A stretch of 64,000 bases of DNA from Parascedosporium putredinis (lineage: Eukaryota > Ascomycota > Sordariomycetes > Microascales > Microascaceae), in the NCBI GenBank assembly GCA_949357655.1, contig CASHTG010000020.1, forward strand, positions 1,426,001 through 1,490,000, given 5' to 3'. Numbering within the stretch: the stretch's first letter is position 1; the number at the start of each line of letters is the position of its first letter. This document shows positions 11,366 through 23,500 of the stretch, piece by piece. The notes under the pieces were generated by a model. That model did not search any database. It saw nothing but the letters and a program-made list of their open reading frames with translations, and was not told where the DNA came from. Made by a program: the position numbers and the translations under genes.

Positions 11366-13403
11366 TCATGGACGGATCCATGGATGTTTACGCCAGTCAC
11401 CCACCCCCTGAGTGCCTGTTACTATGACCGTCGGATGACGAGAGAAAGTGGGGCTCCAGTGAGAAGAGTCGTAAGGATCGGGTAAGGTCAATTCAGTAGG
11501 ATTCTCCGAGGGCGCGCCGCTACTCCAATATTTATCAGAAGGCGTGGTGCCGGGGGAGGTAAACGTCAAATCCGGCGATGGTAAGGTTGATAGGTTGGTA
11601 TGTGGAGCGAGATAGTGTAAACCGCGGAAGAAGGTCCGGAAGGATCTCGCCTCTGGTGTATGTATTAGCAGTCGTGGGAGAAGATAAAAGTGCGCTACGC
11701 CTAGAAGTCCGTCTAGGAAGGGATGACCTACCCTGAAGGGACTCAAATTGCATGCGGATGACTCCATGGGAGGAGTGGAGGCTAGCCTTGATAATAATGG
11801 TATCTGTCTCAAGCGGCTTTCTGAGGGGATATCGCGCAGAAGAGATGTAGAACTCGGCTTCTCTGTCGTATCTTGATAGGTCCAGCTCCATGTGTCTCTT
11901 GTTTAGATCCGTCCTGACGGACGACGCGAGAAACGTTGCAGTTAGTGTGTGACCCCGTTCGGGAGGTCCCTGCACCAGAATCGGATAACCTGGCGCCGGG
12001 CGAGCACGACGCCATTAGATTTCAAGTTGACAAAGTCAAAGGCACCGAGATGGCGCCTTTCCCTCAAGGTCTCCTGGAACCGGTGAGAAGCGTCGAGATC
12101 GCGAAAGTGGTACTTGGGGTCGGTGTCGTAGATGTGATACCCGTTCTTGTCTATGACGGTGACGACGCTGGGGTGGAGGAAGGATACGCGGGTCGAGGTT
12201 CGGGAGGACGTCCACGGTATACATCCGAACTGGACTTTGCATACGTGTTAGGCCGCCATGTGCATGTTACAAAGTAGGCAGGGCGCGTGACTTGGGTTCT
12301 AGGATTTGCCTCTTACCAATCTGCGTTACTTGGATTGATCCATCTCGGCTCTGGTAGAGGAGGATCCTAGATTCACTATCCCGCGCCATGACGTGGACGC
12401 GCTCTAGCTCGATCCTTCGATGTCCGCTCGCCTTCTCTGCCGCTTCAATCTTCCTATGTTATCAAGCCCGCCATCGTGGTGTCAGAAAATCCTTCGCTGC
12501 GCAAAGGGTGTAATTGGGGGACTGCTTACAGCGTTGCGGGTGCCATCTCGAAAGCGACCGTCGAGTTCCGACGAAGCTCTATTCCATATGCCTTGGTTAA
12601 AATCGAGGTGGAGCATCGGCCCATTCGGCCACCTTTGGGAGGAGATACGAACCTTGATAACCTGCAATCTCGGAAAGCTGATTGACGTCGAGACCCATGT
12701 CGGCCCAACATTCGCGAAGAGCCTGGTACAGCTGATCTGTGTTGCTTTCGACGTCGCCTCGTTCTTGCTCTGATTGCAGCTGCTCGATTGCGCGGGAGAG
12801 CTCTTCAAGATGTTGGGGTGATACAAACGGACGCGTGCTTTGGGGAGATTCCTCCCTTTCTTTACCTTTGATCTCAGGAGTTACGGGTTCGAGATGTTGT
12901 GCTGGACCGAGGCGATATGTACTGCACGAGCGAGGACTTAGAAATTTGCCCACTATTCCATCTGCCCCCCACTTCTTTTGTCATTTACCCCTCCTGGACT
13001 TTGATGTTTCTTACCTAGTCTCAAGCCACAGCGGGAGCACGATCTGCGTAAAGAGCCGATCGACACGGGCCTGGCAAAGCCCAACTTGCGCGCTATGCTG
13101 CGTACCCCACGCGACCTGATGCACGGAGCTCCGCGCCCTCGCCACATCATAGCCGTCGAAAAGCGCCTTGCACTCCCTAAGCGTCCGGTGCACGTCGCCG
13201 GCGTCGTCGGCGTGGATGTGCGCGCGCCCGGCGGCTCTCAGCATGTCAAAGTGCCGGGAGAGGCGCAGGAGGGAGGCCCGGAGCTGGCCGAGCTCGGTCG
13301 GAGCATTCTGGGCCTTTTCGAAGACGGCGATGACTTTGTCGGTGGCGGAGACGACTTGTAAGACCAAGGAGGTGATGGCTAATATACCTTCGAGTCCGGA
13401 CAT
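11366..13403 (-). CDS. Fungal-specific protein with STAND-type N-terminal helical domain
   Basis: Exon 1 (13015-13403) encodes MSGLEGILAITSLVLQVVSA and a helical segment of the kind at the N-terminus of many fungal NLR and ankyrin proteins. It ends VLPLWLETR at a GTAAGA donor. A second block (about 12600-12950) contains PQHLEELSRAIEQLQSEQER, probably coiled, and RECWADMGLDVNQLSEIAGY. A third (about 12000-12240) reads HPSVVTVIDKNGYHIYDTDP, then HRFQETLRERRHLGAFDFV. The last blocks contain DREAEFYISSARYPLRKPLE and ARSFRTFFRGLHYL. The third block resembles a fungal domain of unknown function seen after such N-termini. No NTPase motif or WD/ankyrin repeat follows, so this is not an NLR as seen. 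Exon ends after the first are approximate and some frame changes may be sequencing errors. The function is unknown. Confidence 0.5.
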
Positions 13404-14432
13404 TTCTGAGGCAAATCATGGGGAAACTGATCTGCTACTGGGAAAGAAGGGATGAGGTAACTTTCATCCTTGGGTCTGTTTACGGGTGGACGGTTCCTTT
13501 TTCCTTCTAAAGGCTTCACCGACGATGCTAGGGTTTTAAGGGTTGCCTGTATAGGTTTTATTCTCCCCGACGAATAGCTATCTGGAGGACTATGACCACG
13601 TCGTGCTTGCGTCGTTTGCCTCACAAGACCCAAAAAGGACGGGCAATCTTTGTTGGGAAAGCTCCCGTCACTCATCCAGGCACTGCACGAGTATCGTGAG
13701 ACCACAGCCTGAGCCGGGCTGTATGTGGGTGGGCCTGATACCACATGTGCAAGCGACTCAAGCGCAGCGCCTCCTTCCACCCTCCCAATCGCACGTCGTA
13801 CCCAGGGGCACGCGCTCAACTGATTGGATACCAGCGTCCCGACAGCCCTACCACGAACCCACCCTTCCCGAACATGCTGGTGACACCAAACAAAATCCAA
13901 AAGAGGCTTATCGTCAATGTTTCTGTCCCGTGCTCAATGACAGCGACTAAAAAGGCAGGGCGATGCAGACCATTCGCCGGGGAACCGTTTAGCTCAAAGA
14001 GCGACAGGGGTCCCGATGGGGGAGGGAGGAGGGAGGAACCGTGCATCTCCAATTCCACCCCCAATTGAACGTGGCCCTCCCAAGATTGCGTCGGCTGCGG
14101 GCGCCGTGTGGGACGAGCGAAGTCCTGGATACAGGAAGTGGATCTGGGGACCGCGAACCCGGGGCGCCCGATGCGGGTTTCTGGGGGTCTCGCTTAGCGA
14201 GGATGACAGCCTGGGGGGGATGGGCTTGGGCGGGAGTGTGATCAAAGTTCCTGGGATGGCTTTTGCTTTTTCTTTGTTCCTTTTTTCCAACTACTGCTAT
14301 CCACCGCCTTCAAAACGGATTGGCCTGGCTGTTCCCGGGGTCGATCCTCTTTTTCGGTGATCCGACTCGGTGATCCGGCTTGTATATCTCTTATAACTCA
14401 ACGGTGTTCTTGAACAACGGTGTTCTTGAAAG
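13404..14432. other. Divergent intergenic region
   Basis: This separates two genes read outwards and should hold both promoters. No RNA gene or supported protein was seen. The frames that cross it are interrupted and have no recognisable content. Confidence 0.5.
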
Positions 14433-16742
14433 ATGGATGAACCACAGCCGATGCCGCTGCGGCAGGACAGCGAAACTGCTACACGTCGTAGGTATCGCTG
14501 GCAATGGTGGAATCGAGATGTCCACGATGAAGTTAGCTACCTCACCACCGTCAACTATGTGAGTCGCGTCTTCACCTTGTTACACAGATTCCCCACCACA
14601 CGCTAACGAATGACGGAACCCTAGAGCGTGAAAGAAAGAGAATCCCAGATCCTGCGCCTCGTAGACGACAACGGATTCAACGTCAAAGTCTTCCTCGTCG
14701 CCGCCTCCGGCTTCCTCGCGTCGTCCTACGGTCTCTTCGCCACCAACGTCGTAACCCCAGCCATTAACTACATCTACCCCGCATGCGGCCGCCTCGGCAG
14801 CGACTCCGGCTCCGTCATCGACTTGCTTACCCTCGTAGGCACGACGCTCGGCATGCTCGTGGTGGGACACCTCGCCGACCGCGCGGGGCGCAAGAGGCTG
14901 TACGGGTTCGAGCTCTCCGTCCTCATGGTGGCGACGGTGGGGATGGTGCAGACGGGGAAGGCTTCATGTACCAGCTTGAGGATGGGGTCGAATACCAAGG
15001 CTCGATGAATATGTATGCGTGGATCGCGTGGTGGCGCACCATCCTCGGCTTCGGCATCGGCGCGGAGGTTTGTACACAATTTCCCTCGTCTTCACCGGGA
15101 GTGGCATGGAAGGAAGGGGATGTGTCATGACTAACGTTCCGCGGTGGCACCGCACCTTTCAGTACCCAATTTCGGCAATTATTACGGCAGAATGGGCTTC
15201 GACCGAGTCTCGAGGCACAATGCTTGCAGCGGTCAAATCCATGCAATCCCTGGCTCGCATCCTAGCAGCCTCCGTTGGCCTTGGGTTCCTACGACAAATG
15301 ACCAGTTCGAGGAACATTGCGTTTGACCAAGCCCTCACGACCCTCTCGAGATTAACAAATCTAAAATCGTCATAGATACGGTATGGAGATGGGTGATAGG
15401 CATCGCTTTGCTCCCCGCCGCCATCGCCATCCTCGCGCGACTGACCATACCGGAGACGCCCCGGTACTACGTCGACATCATGAAGGATTTGCGCAAGGCC
15501 GTCAGGAATGCCCTCCAGGTGTACAAAACGAGAAGAGTTCAAGAAACGAACCCGCCCCTCGCTGCCCCGCGACGGAGCAATAGCGACACAAACGACCACT
15601 GGTACCGCGGCGCCTGGGCGTACCTCAACCGCGACTCGAGGAAGATTCTCCGTAGGTTGGTCGCCATCACCGTGCTATGGGGGTCATGGATGTGGGCTTC
15701 TATGGCCTTTCCCTGGATAGCCTGAATGTCATGTCCAGTCTCGTGAATACGCCGCGGAAAAACGACTCAAGTCTGCTAGAAGAGAGCGCTTCATGCCCAG
15801 ATGCGACGAACTGGAGAGCGACCTCGGAGCCCCCAGATACCACCATCTACCGCATGCTGGAACTCAACTCACAGAGATCTTTGGAAGTAGTATCCATAGC
15901 GTCAATCCTGGGCAACATCGTCGCCATCCTGTTGATTAACCGCTTTGAGAGAAGAAGAATGTTGGCCGCCACATTTGCCACCTCGGCACTGCTCTTCATC
16001 GTCACGGGTGCGACGCTGCTCGAGGCAGATCGGCAGGGAAAAAAGCCTACCGTCTCCCTGGTCTTCTACGCCCTCACTCACTTTGTGTATAACCTGGGAC
16101 CCAACACCCTCATTTTTGTCATTGCAGCAGAGATTTTCCCCACGGTGTATCGCAGCACGTTTTACGGCATCGCCGCGGCTGGGGGAAGATTGGCGCCATC
16201 ATCATATGCGCGACCATATGGGCCAAGGGAACTCGCCGAGAGCGCTCGGGATCCGGCTGCTGGTATGCTTCCCGCTCATGGTCCTCGCCGCCGTGATATC
16301 ATGGTACCTGCCGGCAGTACAGCATAGCCCAGGGCGAGCGGATGTCGAGAGCATTCCGGCGAGCGACGACCCGCCAGCGTCGCATGAAAAGTCGCGGCCG
16401 GTACAAACTGCCGAGCTGAGCTCACCACCACTTGAGCCAGTTGAACCTATAAATAGCTCGGTTCAAGGAGGGGAACCATCGAATGGATCTGGTGCCCACG
16501 ACTCGGACACGGCATCGACTGTCAGTGCCGATAGTGGACCACGGAGAAGAGAGAGCAGACAAAGGACGGGAAACAGGTTTCTTCCGAGGTTGCAGAACAT
16601 GACTCTCGAGGAGATCGCCCCCAACCCCAATATGCGGGACACAAAGGAAAAGAGGGCCGAGGCCAGTAGCGGCGAGATTCTGCCTCGAGCAATTAACATA
16701 GACGGACCTTCCTTTCAAGTATCTGGAGCACTCAATGTATAG
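14433..16742 (+). CDS. MFS permease, PHS-like (phosphate/glycerophosphodiester:H+ symporter type)
   Basis: Plasma-membrane transporter of the major facilitator superfamily. Exon 1 (14433-14558) encodes MDEPQPMPLRQDSETATRRR. Exon 2 starts at 14625 with VKERESQILRLVDDNGFNVK. The Pho84-type features follow: FLVAASGFLASSYGLFATNV, GHLADRAGRKRLYG between helices 2 and 3, ISAIITAEWASTESRG, IPETPRYYVDI before the central loop, LWGVMDVGFYGLSLDSLNV, and LGPNTLIFVIAAEIFPTVYR in helix 10-11. The C-terminal tail after WYLPAVQ is long, about 130 residues, acidic and Ser-rich. Frame changes near 14957, 15340-15360, 15679 (GGGGG), 16187 (GGGGG) and about 16230 are mostly in homopolymers. An intron from about 15069 ends at CTTTCAG. 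The substrate is not certain: the family carries phosphate, glycerophosphodiesters and inositol compounds. Confidence 0.8.
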
Positions 16743-17169
16743 TATAGGCAAGATTTTAGATTAGAGAAAGGCGCTAGTGAGCGGATGCCGGTTTAGGGTC
16801 CGATGCTGTATCGATAAAGACACACCAGCTAGTTCTCCTGTCCATTAGGGACTCCAATACAACGTGTAAGTGGCCACGATCAAATGCCAAGCACTTGGAG
16901 TGTAGTTCGTGTTGAGTAAAGTCTGGCCCAATCGGGGCAAGCGAAGTGGGTCGGTCATCGGTATCGTTTTGGGTGGCTTTTTTCCCCGAATTTTTCAGCA
17001 AATTTTTTGGTTTGGGGCTTGGCTCGCTCCTCTCTCAAAAACCATAACCCTACCTCACAAAATCCTTCCCTTCAAACATGATGAATTATTCATTGTAGAG
17101 CAATGAGATAATACATTGTAGAGCTATGAGATAATACATGTATATATAGCAAGAAAAAAAAACCAAGCA
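16743..17169. other. Short intergenic region with a 27-base repeat
   Basis: No gene was seen. A near-perfect duplication (CATTGTAGAGCAATGAGATAA and a diverged copy, about 17092-17140) sits just before the SET gene start and may belong to its leader. Confidence 0.4.
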
Positions 17170-18424
17170 ATGCCAACACTTGAAGCCGACGGGGATAGGA
17201 GTCCTATCCCCTCCCAGCATAATACGCTTCATGCCCTCGCCAGTCTCTGTCTCGACGCGAAAGAAGTTTGTCTGAAGAAGCAAGATGGATTGCCCTACAA
17301 GGACCCCTGGACCTACTATACGGAGACCCGCCCCGCCCCGCTAGCAGGCTTAGGCGTCTTCGCCGTCAGGGACATCCCCAAGGGCACCAGGCTCACGTCC
17401 GAAGCGCCGCTGCTCTCCGTGCCCGCCGTGCCCAACGACAAGCTCTACGCCGCCGTGTGCGAGGCCCTGCAGACCGCGCCCGCCGAGAACCTAGCCTCCT
17501 GGACGAGCACAGCTGCGAAGACTTCACCCTCAAAGTCATCCACGCCAGCGAGATCCGCAGAAACATCATCCAGTGGTACCTGGACCTCCCTTCCCCAATC
17601 CGCCCCTACGCCAACGTCACCGAGCTCGACGCCCTCGTCCGCCAAACGTGCCGCCGCTACGCCATCTTCCTCACCAACAACCTCGACATGGGGCCCGGCG
17701 CCGGCGCCGGCGTCTTCCCGCGCTTCAGCCGCATGAACCACTCGTGCACCCCCAACATCTTCGACGCCTACAACCCGGCCTCGGGCCGCCTCACCGTGCA
17801 CGCCGCGCGCTTCGTCGCCGCCGGCGAGCAGCTGCACTCGGCCTACGTGGAGCCCCTGTGGCCGCGGTCGCGCAGGGTACGGAAACTGCGCGCGTGGGGG
17901 TTCGAGTGCGCGTGCGCGGCGTGCTCGGACGAGAGCCTCGGGGCCGCGCGCGAGGAGGCGTTCGCGCTGGACGACGAGCTAGCCGAGTACGTCGAGTGGT
18001 TGGAGGAGCCGCCCGAGGGCGAGGTGAGCGATGAGGAGATGCCGTACTTGGCGTCGAGCGAGGATGCTTGGCGGGCTGCGCAGAGGATGTTGGCGATTTT
18101 GCGGGAGCAGGGGCTCAGCGGGGATGCTTTGTTCAGCGCGTACGTCCGTTCACAGAACTTTCCCACTTGAATGTCTGAGAGGGGAGAGTCTTTTCTTTGA
18201 AATGATTAGATTGATGTGCTGACCATGGTGTTAGGTACCGGTATTGTTCGCGCATCAAGTACGAACAAGGCGACCTCGCCGCGGCGCTCCAATTCGGGCG
18301 CAAAGCCCGAGAGCATGAGATTTGCTGTGTGGGCATAGATGGCCCATCTCGGGCGCATTCAGGCTGGGACTCGACCCAAGACTTAATCGCCAGGCTTGAG
18401 AAGGAGATACAGCAAACCCGCTGA
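17170..18424 (+). CDS. SET-domain protein (SMYD/SET5-like lysine methyltransferase)
   Basis: Probable protein-lysine methyltransferase. The N-terminal SET piece is LAGLGVFAVRDIPKGTRLTS (residues about 59-78). The SET core comes after a long insert: FPRFSRMNHSCTPNIFDAY holds the NHSCxPN motif that binds SAM, HSAYVEPLW the conserved Tyr, and FECACAACSD the post-SET cysteines. Exon 1 ends at FSAY (about 18141). The last exon begins at about 18235 (RYCSRIKYEQGDLAAALQ) and ends KEIQQTR at 18424. One base is missing near 17490 (AACCTAGCC), between PAENL and LLDEHSCEDF. The coding region is very GC-rich. The single-gene layout resembles the many SET paralogues of fungal genomes; the target is unknown. 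Confidence 0.83.
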
Positions 18425-19410
18425 AGTCACCATGATAGAATAGTCTTCTCTCTATGCCGCACGCATCGCCCGTCAACGTGTTTGATTGCACACATGCAAT
18501 GGATAAAATTAAGCCTGAGGCAAGGCACACTGGTGTCACGCCTTGCCCTTAGTTGGTAGGAAGGGTAAACGGCGACGTGGCATTGGGTCTATTTCCTCTG
18601 TCTTCCCCATGCGGTTGAGCGGCGCAGCACTAAATGCCCTCTACATCCCCCGACCCCACCACCCCTTCCCCTTGGGCCACCAAGATTGGCATCCTCTTGA
18701 TGGAGTCGCGGTGGCTACAGGTCTACGGTTGTCCCCTACCACACATCCATTGATCCATCCACAGCCGCCAGCATTCCCTCCATATCACTGCGCCTAGCGC
18801 TGATAGGGTTTGCGCCACCATCAGCCTCCATAAGCGTTGCGTGGGCGAAGGTGAGTGCTCATCGAGACAAGGGATAAAGCGCCCGTACAGACTTGACGTA
18901 ATTCAGCGCTTAGGAGAGTGATCTTAGGCTTCATGCTTATCCACTAGTATTTCGCGCTGAGAGTTTACGTCTTGGTGCGAAGCGCGACCCTCCCGAGCTT
19001 GGGCAGCACAAATGGATAGGGGATATTAGGGGCTTCCTCACCGTTGTTCAGATTACCTGTGCTTGAAATCACAAGGCGGAAGCTCAAATTACCTGTACTT
19101 AGGGTCCCAAGGCGGAAAATAGCATGCTGCCCTAGGATTTGTGCGGCGAATCCCTAAGTTCGCGTCGAACAAAGCCGCAAGCCCACCCTCTTTAGCTTTG
19201 CCTCACACCAGCATATATACTGAGGGCGGCACAGAGGGCCATCCCAAATAGGCCGCGCCTTCTCGGTCGCTCCTCTAGGAGTAGTATATCACTATAAAAC
19301 CAGCTTCTTCTTTTTACATGTAATCCAGTAATCGCAACGTGAACGTATCATGAACAAGTGATCATCGATCCTAGCGTCGACATCTCCAACGCCATACTTG
19401 ACTCGCAAAT
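18425..19410. other. Intergenic stretch
   Basis: No gene was seen. About 19056-19126 holds a diverged tandem duplication of roughly 36 bases, both copies with ATTACCTGT and CAAGGCGGA. A TATATA-like tract lies near 19212. Confidence 0.45.
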
Positions 19411-20152
19411 ATGTCGCGCGGTTTACCGTCCCACGACTTTTTGGCCCGGCTATTACTACGGCTGGCGTCACTAGCCAGTCTTGCCGTCGCTTGTGGCTTC
19501 ATTGTTTATGGTGCGACACAGTTCAAGGACGAGTACTGGCTGTACCTTTTGATTGTAGGCCCAGCCCACAACATTGTGAATCGATCACAAGTCTGAATCC
19601 TAATTGCTCCAAACTCCTGTGCATAGATTGTCATTGCTATGATCTTCGATTTTATACAGATTTCGCTTCTTTTCCGCTGGAGGACTTGGCCACGCCCGTT
19701 TCGCGTCAACGTGGAAATCGCTATGTCCACCTTTGTCGGTCTCCTCTTGACTATCGGCTTAGCTGGTCTTTCCATGGTTCTCTTGAGGGCTCGTCTGGAT
19801 GATATCTACTGCCATGGGAACAGTTACTGCCCTCTTTCCGCGGATCGCATTCGCAAGATTGTCTTCTATACCTTGACGATTGCTGCGTGAGTCGCCCCTT
19901 TCATAGTACCAAAAGGATCGAGCGGTTCTAACCTGACCTAATGTATTCTTTAGGGCGATTCAATCGATGTCGACTGCCATAAATGCTGTCATGATGTGCG
20001 TCGAAAGGCGGCCCTATGTGGTTGATGCAGACCAGAACTTTCATAATCAAGAGAGATCACCACAAGTTCAGGGCCGACTTATGCAGGTCTTCATCCCAGC
20101 GGCTGCCTACCATGGAGCACCTAGTGACGAGGACGCATGTGATTACGGATAG
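19411..20152 (+). CDS. Small four-helix membrane protein, MARVEL-like topology
   Basis: Three exons, 19411-19554, 19627-19886 and 19954-20152, join in frame with GT-AG introns to give about 200 residues. Hydrophobic stretches predict four membrane spans: LASLASLAVACGFIVYG, YWLYLLIIVIAMIFDFIQIS, STFVGLLLTIGLAGLSMVLL and IVFYTLTIAAAIQSMSTAI. The loop with LDDIYCHGNSYCPLS has two cysteines and would be extracellular. The tail after CVERRPYVVDADQ is hydrophilic. The layout resembles MARVEL/tetraspan fungal membrane proteins, but no diagnostic motif is present. No frame correction is needed. The role is unknown. Confidence 0.65.
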
Positions 20153-20539
20153 ACTTATTTTGGAATCTGATCGGAAATCGCCCACCTAGCGCAATCGAGA
20201 CACATTTGAAAACACATTTTCCTATAATATCATTATTTTGCAAAGAGCTGAACTGATTGATAGGTAATAGAATGAGATCAAGGGGTTCTTGATACATAGT
20301 TGTCCCCTAACGCCTTGGTAATCAATCAACACCTGCTATTATTACTTATGGATGGCATGCACGAACGCTACTTGATGTACTCCCCAAATGATATCCAAAA
20401 AAAAAAAAAAGATTGGGGACCTAGAACAAGACAACAAACCAAAGAAAGGGGTCGAAGAACAGACGCGAACAGAAGTGTCAACCAGTCGTAGCGACTTTCG
20501 GTACATGCAGAGGTGCTGCATACTCATTCCACCCCCGAA
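20153..20539. other. 3' intergenic region with poly-A tract
   Basis: The stretch between the convergent ends of two genes. It contains an A-run at about 20397-20410 and no supported gene. Confidence 0.5.
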
Positions 20540-23500
20540 TCACCACCACCCCATTGTTGCGACCAACAACAATATCACCATCACTTTGAATGACAGTACT
20601 TGTAAACCCTCGAACGCCGGAAAACCAGTCATGCGGTAAAAGAAGTGCCGGATATAGTCAGGTAGTTCTGACCGAAGCGACGGATCGGCGTCGTCGGTGA
20701 TCCTTGTGGAACAGACCCATGAGTCGCTGTTTATGTAAAGAAGTTCACCTTGCTCGGTCCCGCCGAGCACTCGGGAAATCTTCTTTACGGGGATACTGAG
20801 GCTAATCATATGGTTCCCCTCGTTAGCAGAGATGCCGCCGTCTACCACGGCATCTTCTGCCACGCGGACCGGTTGAAACTTTAGCGCTACTAGGCCCCTG
20901 AGGGTACGAGCACCGTTCTGGTCAGAGAGCTGTAATAACGTCCTCGGACCTTGCGGTGTCAATAGATGGACCAAAACTCCCGGCTCGCAACCCTGAAGGC
21001 CATGCCCGGGAAGGAGTAGAGCTGTACAGGAGACTTCGGACCAGTTATCCTGGCGGTACACTCGAACCTCCGCAGTATCTATCCGCACAATGTGGGAGTT
21101 TGACAACGGATGGCTCATCCACCTACGTACGGTCGACACACCATCAACACGAGATTCCAGTAGCTCACCGCTTGCGTTCAAAGATGATCTGATTCGCGTG
21201 TCGAGGTGATGAATCTGCCAGAGCCATCCTCAATCACAAATAGCTCAACTATGGCTAACGTCTGGTCAAGCTTTGACTTGACGACCCTCTCTCCGATATG
21301 CTCAAGACCTGAAGCCGCAAACCGGTAGCCTATGATATTATTCCACGAGTCCACAGTCAAAAGGATCTCGTTGCTAGCAGACCAGACCATTCGGGTGACC
21401 GGTGCAGTGTGGTTGTACAAACCTTGGACAAATTCTGCCGACTCGCGGTTGTAAAGAGACACCGAGCCATCATCTTTCCCACAGAATAGGTGGTCTCCAG
21501 GGGCGTGGCCTGCGATCGATACCACCGAGATCACGGATCCCGTAGAGACGTGCTCGACTGGGGCCAAATAGCCTGTGCCGCTGCCATCGTCTCCGGCGTA
21601 ATCGCGCATCAACGGGGTTCCCAAATCGCGCACTGTGACGCCCGTAAGTCGGCAAGGTAGCGGCCGTCTGATGAAAGGGCGAGCTGTTTGACGGAAGTTC
21701 CAGGCGACCGCGCTCTGTAAAGTGGCCGCAATGCTTCACGATAAAACTCGTAAATGTTCACAGTCCCTTCCTCGGCTCCAGCAGCGGCGAGGAACCGACC
21801 GTCTAGACTAACTGAAAGAGTCCTGAAGTTGGCACGGAAGCAGAGGAGCTCTGTGTTTAGCAAGGGGTTCAGCAGGGCCAGATCGCCGTCAAGATATGCG
21901 ACAACCAGAAGACAGGGATCCGGATTTGAATTGAAGACGAGATCAACCACCACGTGAGTGCTAGTTTTCCCGTTGGTAAGCGTCTTTCCACAAGTGCCAT
22001 AGTAGGCGTTTGCACGTAAATCCCAGAGAACGATGGAGGATCCATGGTACGCCACTGCTAGTAGCTCCTGGCTTGGTGATAACTTGAGAGAGCACACCGA
22101 ACGCTGTAGTGGTGTGACTGCGGGGGCAGAGGAGTCGTTCCAGAATAAATCAGGACCTTGGATGGCATTGTCTGCGAGGACCCAAGAGGAAATATAATTT
22201 CCCGCCGTTGCTACAAGTAGCTTATCTCCATCAAAAGCGGCATCAAGTGCCTTGTGACGAGTTGTAAAGGTATGGTTCAGTGTCCCGCCGCTAATGTTCC
22301 ATACCTTGGTCATTCTGGAGCCGCAGGAGACGATGATACCTCGTTTCGGTTGAAACCTCACAAATTTTACGGATTCACCGTGGTTGAAGGTTCTATACTC
22401 CTGGTAGGCCATCATACTGTAGACGATGAGCGCGCCGCTAGTGAAACCTATCGCCATAAGCCCGTCTCCAAAGCGAACAGTCGTTGCCTGTCCTTGGGCG
22501 ACCCCAATGCAAGCGAGCTTATCGTCCCATTCCTCGCCAATAGCTCCTTTAGCAGGTAGTCCGCGCACCTTTTTCCGGCTTTGCGAATCATTGATGTTGC
22601 AGGGCAGAGAGGTGCTACAATCGAATATATGGAAGCGGGAAAAGTTATTAGCGCGTGGTGAAACTTGGCTGTTAGTCGCATGAGATCGAAGGACCACCCA
22701 ATCAATGGTTCCACCTCATTATTCTGTGAAGACCTCCTTGAGCTGAAAGCGCTCGCGTAGGTGTTTAAATGCTTGGACGCTTGGGCTAGCAGCGTGAGGT
22801 CACCAGATTCAGCGACGAGACGGATCCAGGAAAGGATATTCGCGTCCAAAAACCTTTGAGGAGGCTGAACAGTTGCTCTGATTCGGGATCAGCTCTCGCA
22901 AGATGGTGAGAGAAACAATCGATTGCGTATCGGCTAAAATGCGTTTTGTCAACTGACATGCTGATGACCGACCCTTTACGAGCGCTTCGCCATAGACTGA
23001 GATCGTCTCCTACGAGGTACATGAGGCATCTCTCGGCGATAAGGGTATGGGCCTTGAGCGGAGATACCGCAAATTCGGACTTCAAGCCTGGATCGGTGAG
23101 GAATTCACGAGCTGTTTCGTGGATCATGCGGACCTTGTCTTTTTATCGATAGTGAGCAGCTGGCCACATTCGGATTCTATTACGTTGTCAATGTTTACCA
23201 CATCTTCGTTGATCGCTAATTTTATGGCGCCGAGGACTGCGGAAGTTGTCATGGGTCGCATGGAACACGCCGCCCAGGTTAGGAGTTCGTGGATAAGACT
23301 CTTCCTGCGCCCGGACCTGGCGAGTGTGTCGAGTGTACGCTGATAGAGCGGCCTCATCTCGTTGGGCACTTCCTTCAGGGCCTGATCAATCTCGCTTTTC
23401 CTGTGGGTTTTCTGCAGTTCTTCCAACACTAGTCTCGTCCAAAGGAAGGAGCCACACGACTTCTCAAGTATCAGTTGAACCAACGGCTCACTCTCTTCCT

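Noticed and set aside
14433..16742. Calling the frame-broken genes pseudogenes
   Set aside because: The breaks are one-base losses mainly in homopolymers, with intact motifs on both sides and no accumulation of stops or lost catalytic residues, which argues for base-calling error.
8469..18424. A secondary-metabolite cluster around the LaeA-like gene, MFS permease and SET gene
   Set aside because: No polyketide, peptide or terpene synthase, P450 or pathway regulator lies nearby. LaeA-like methyltransferases and MFS genes are common alone.
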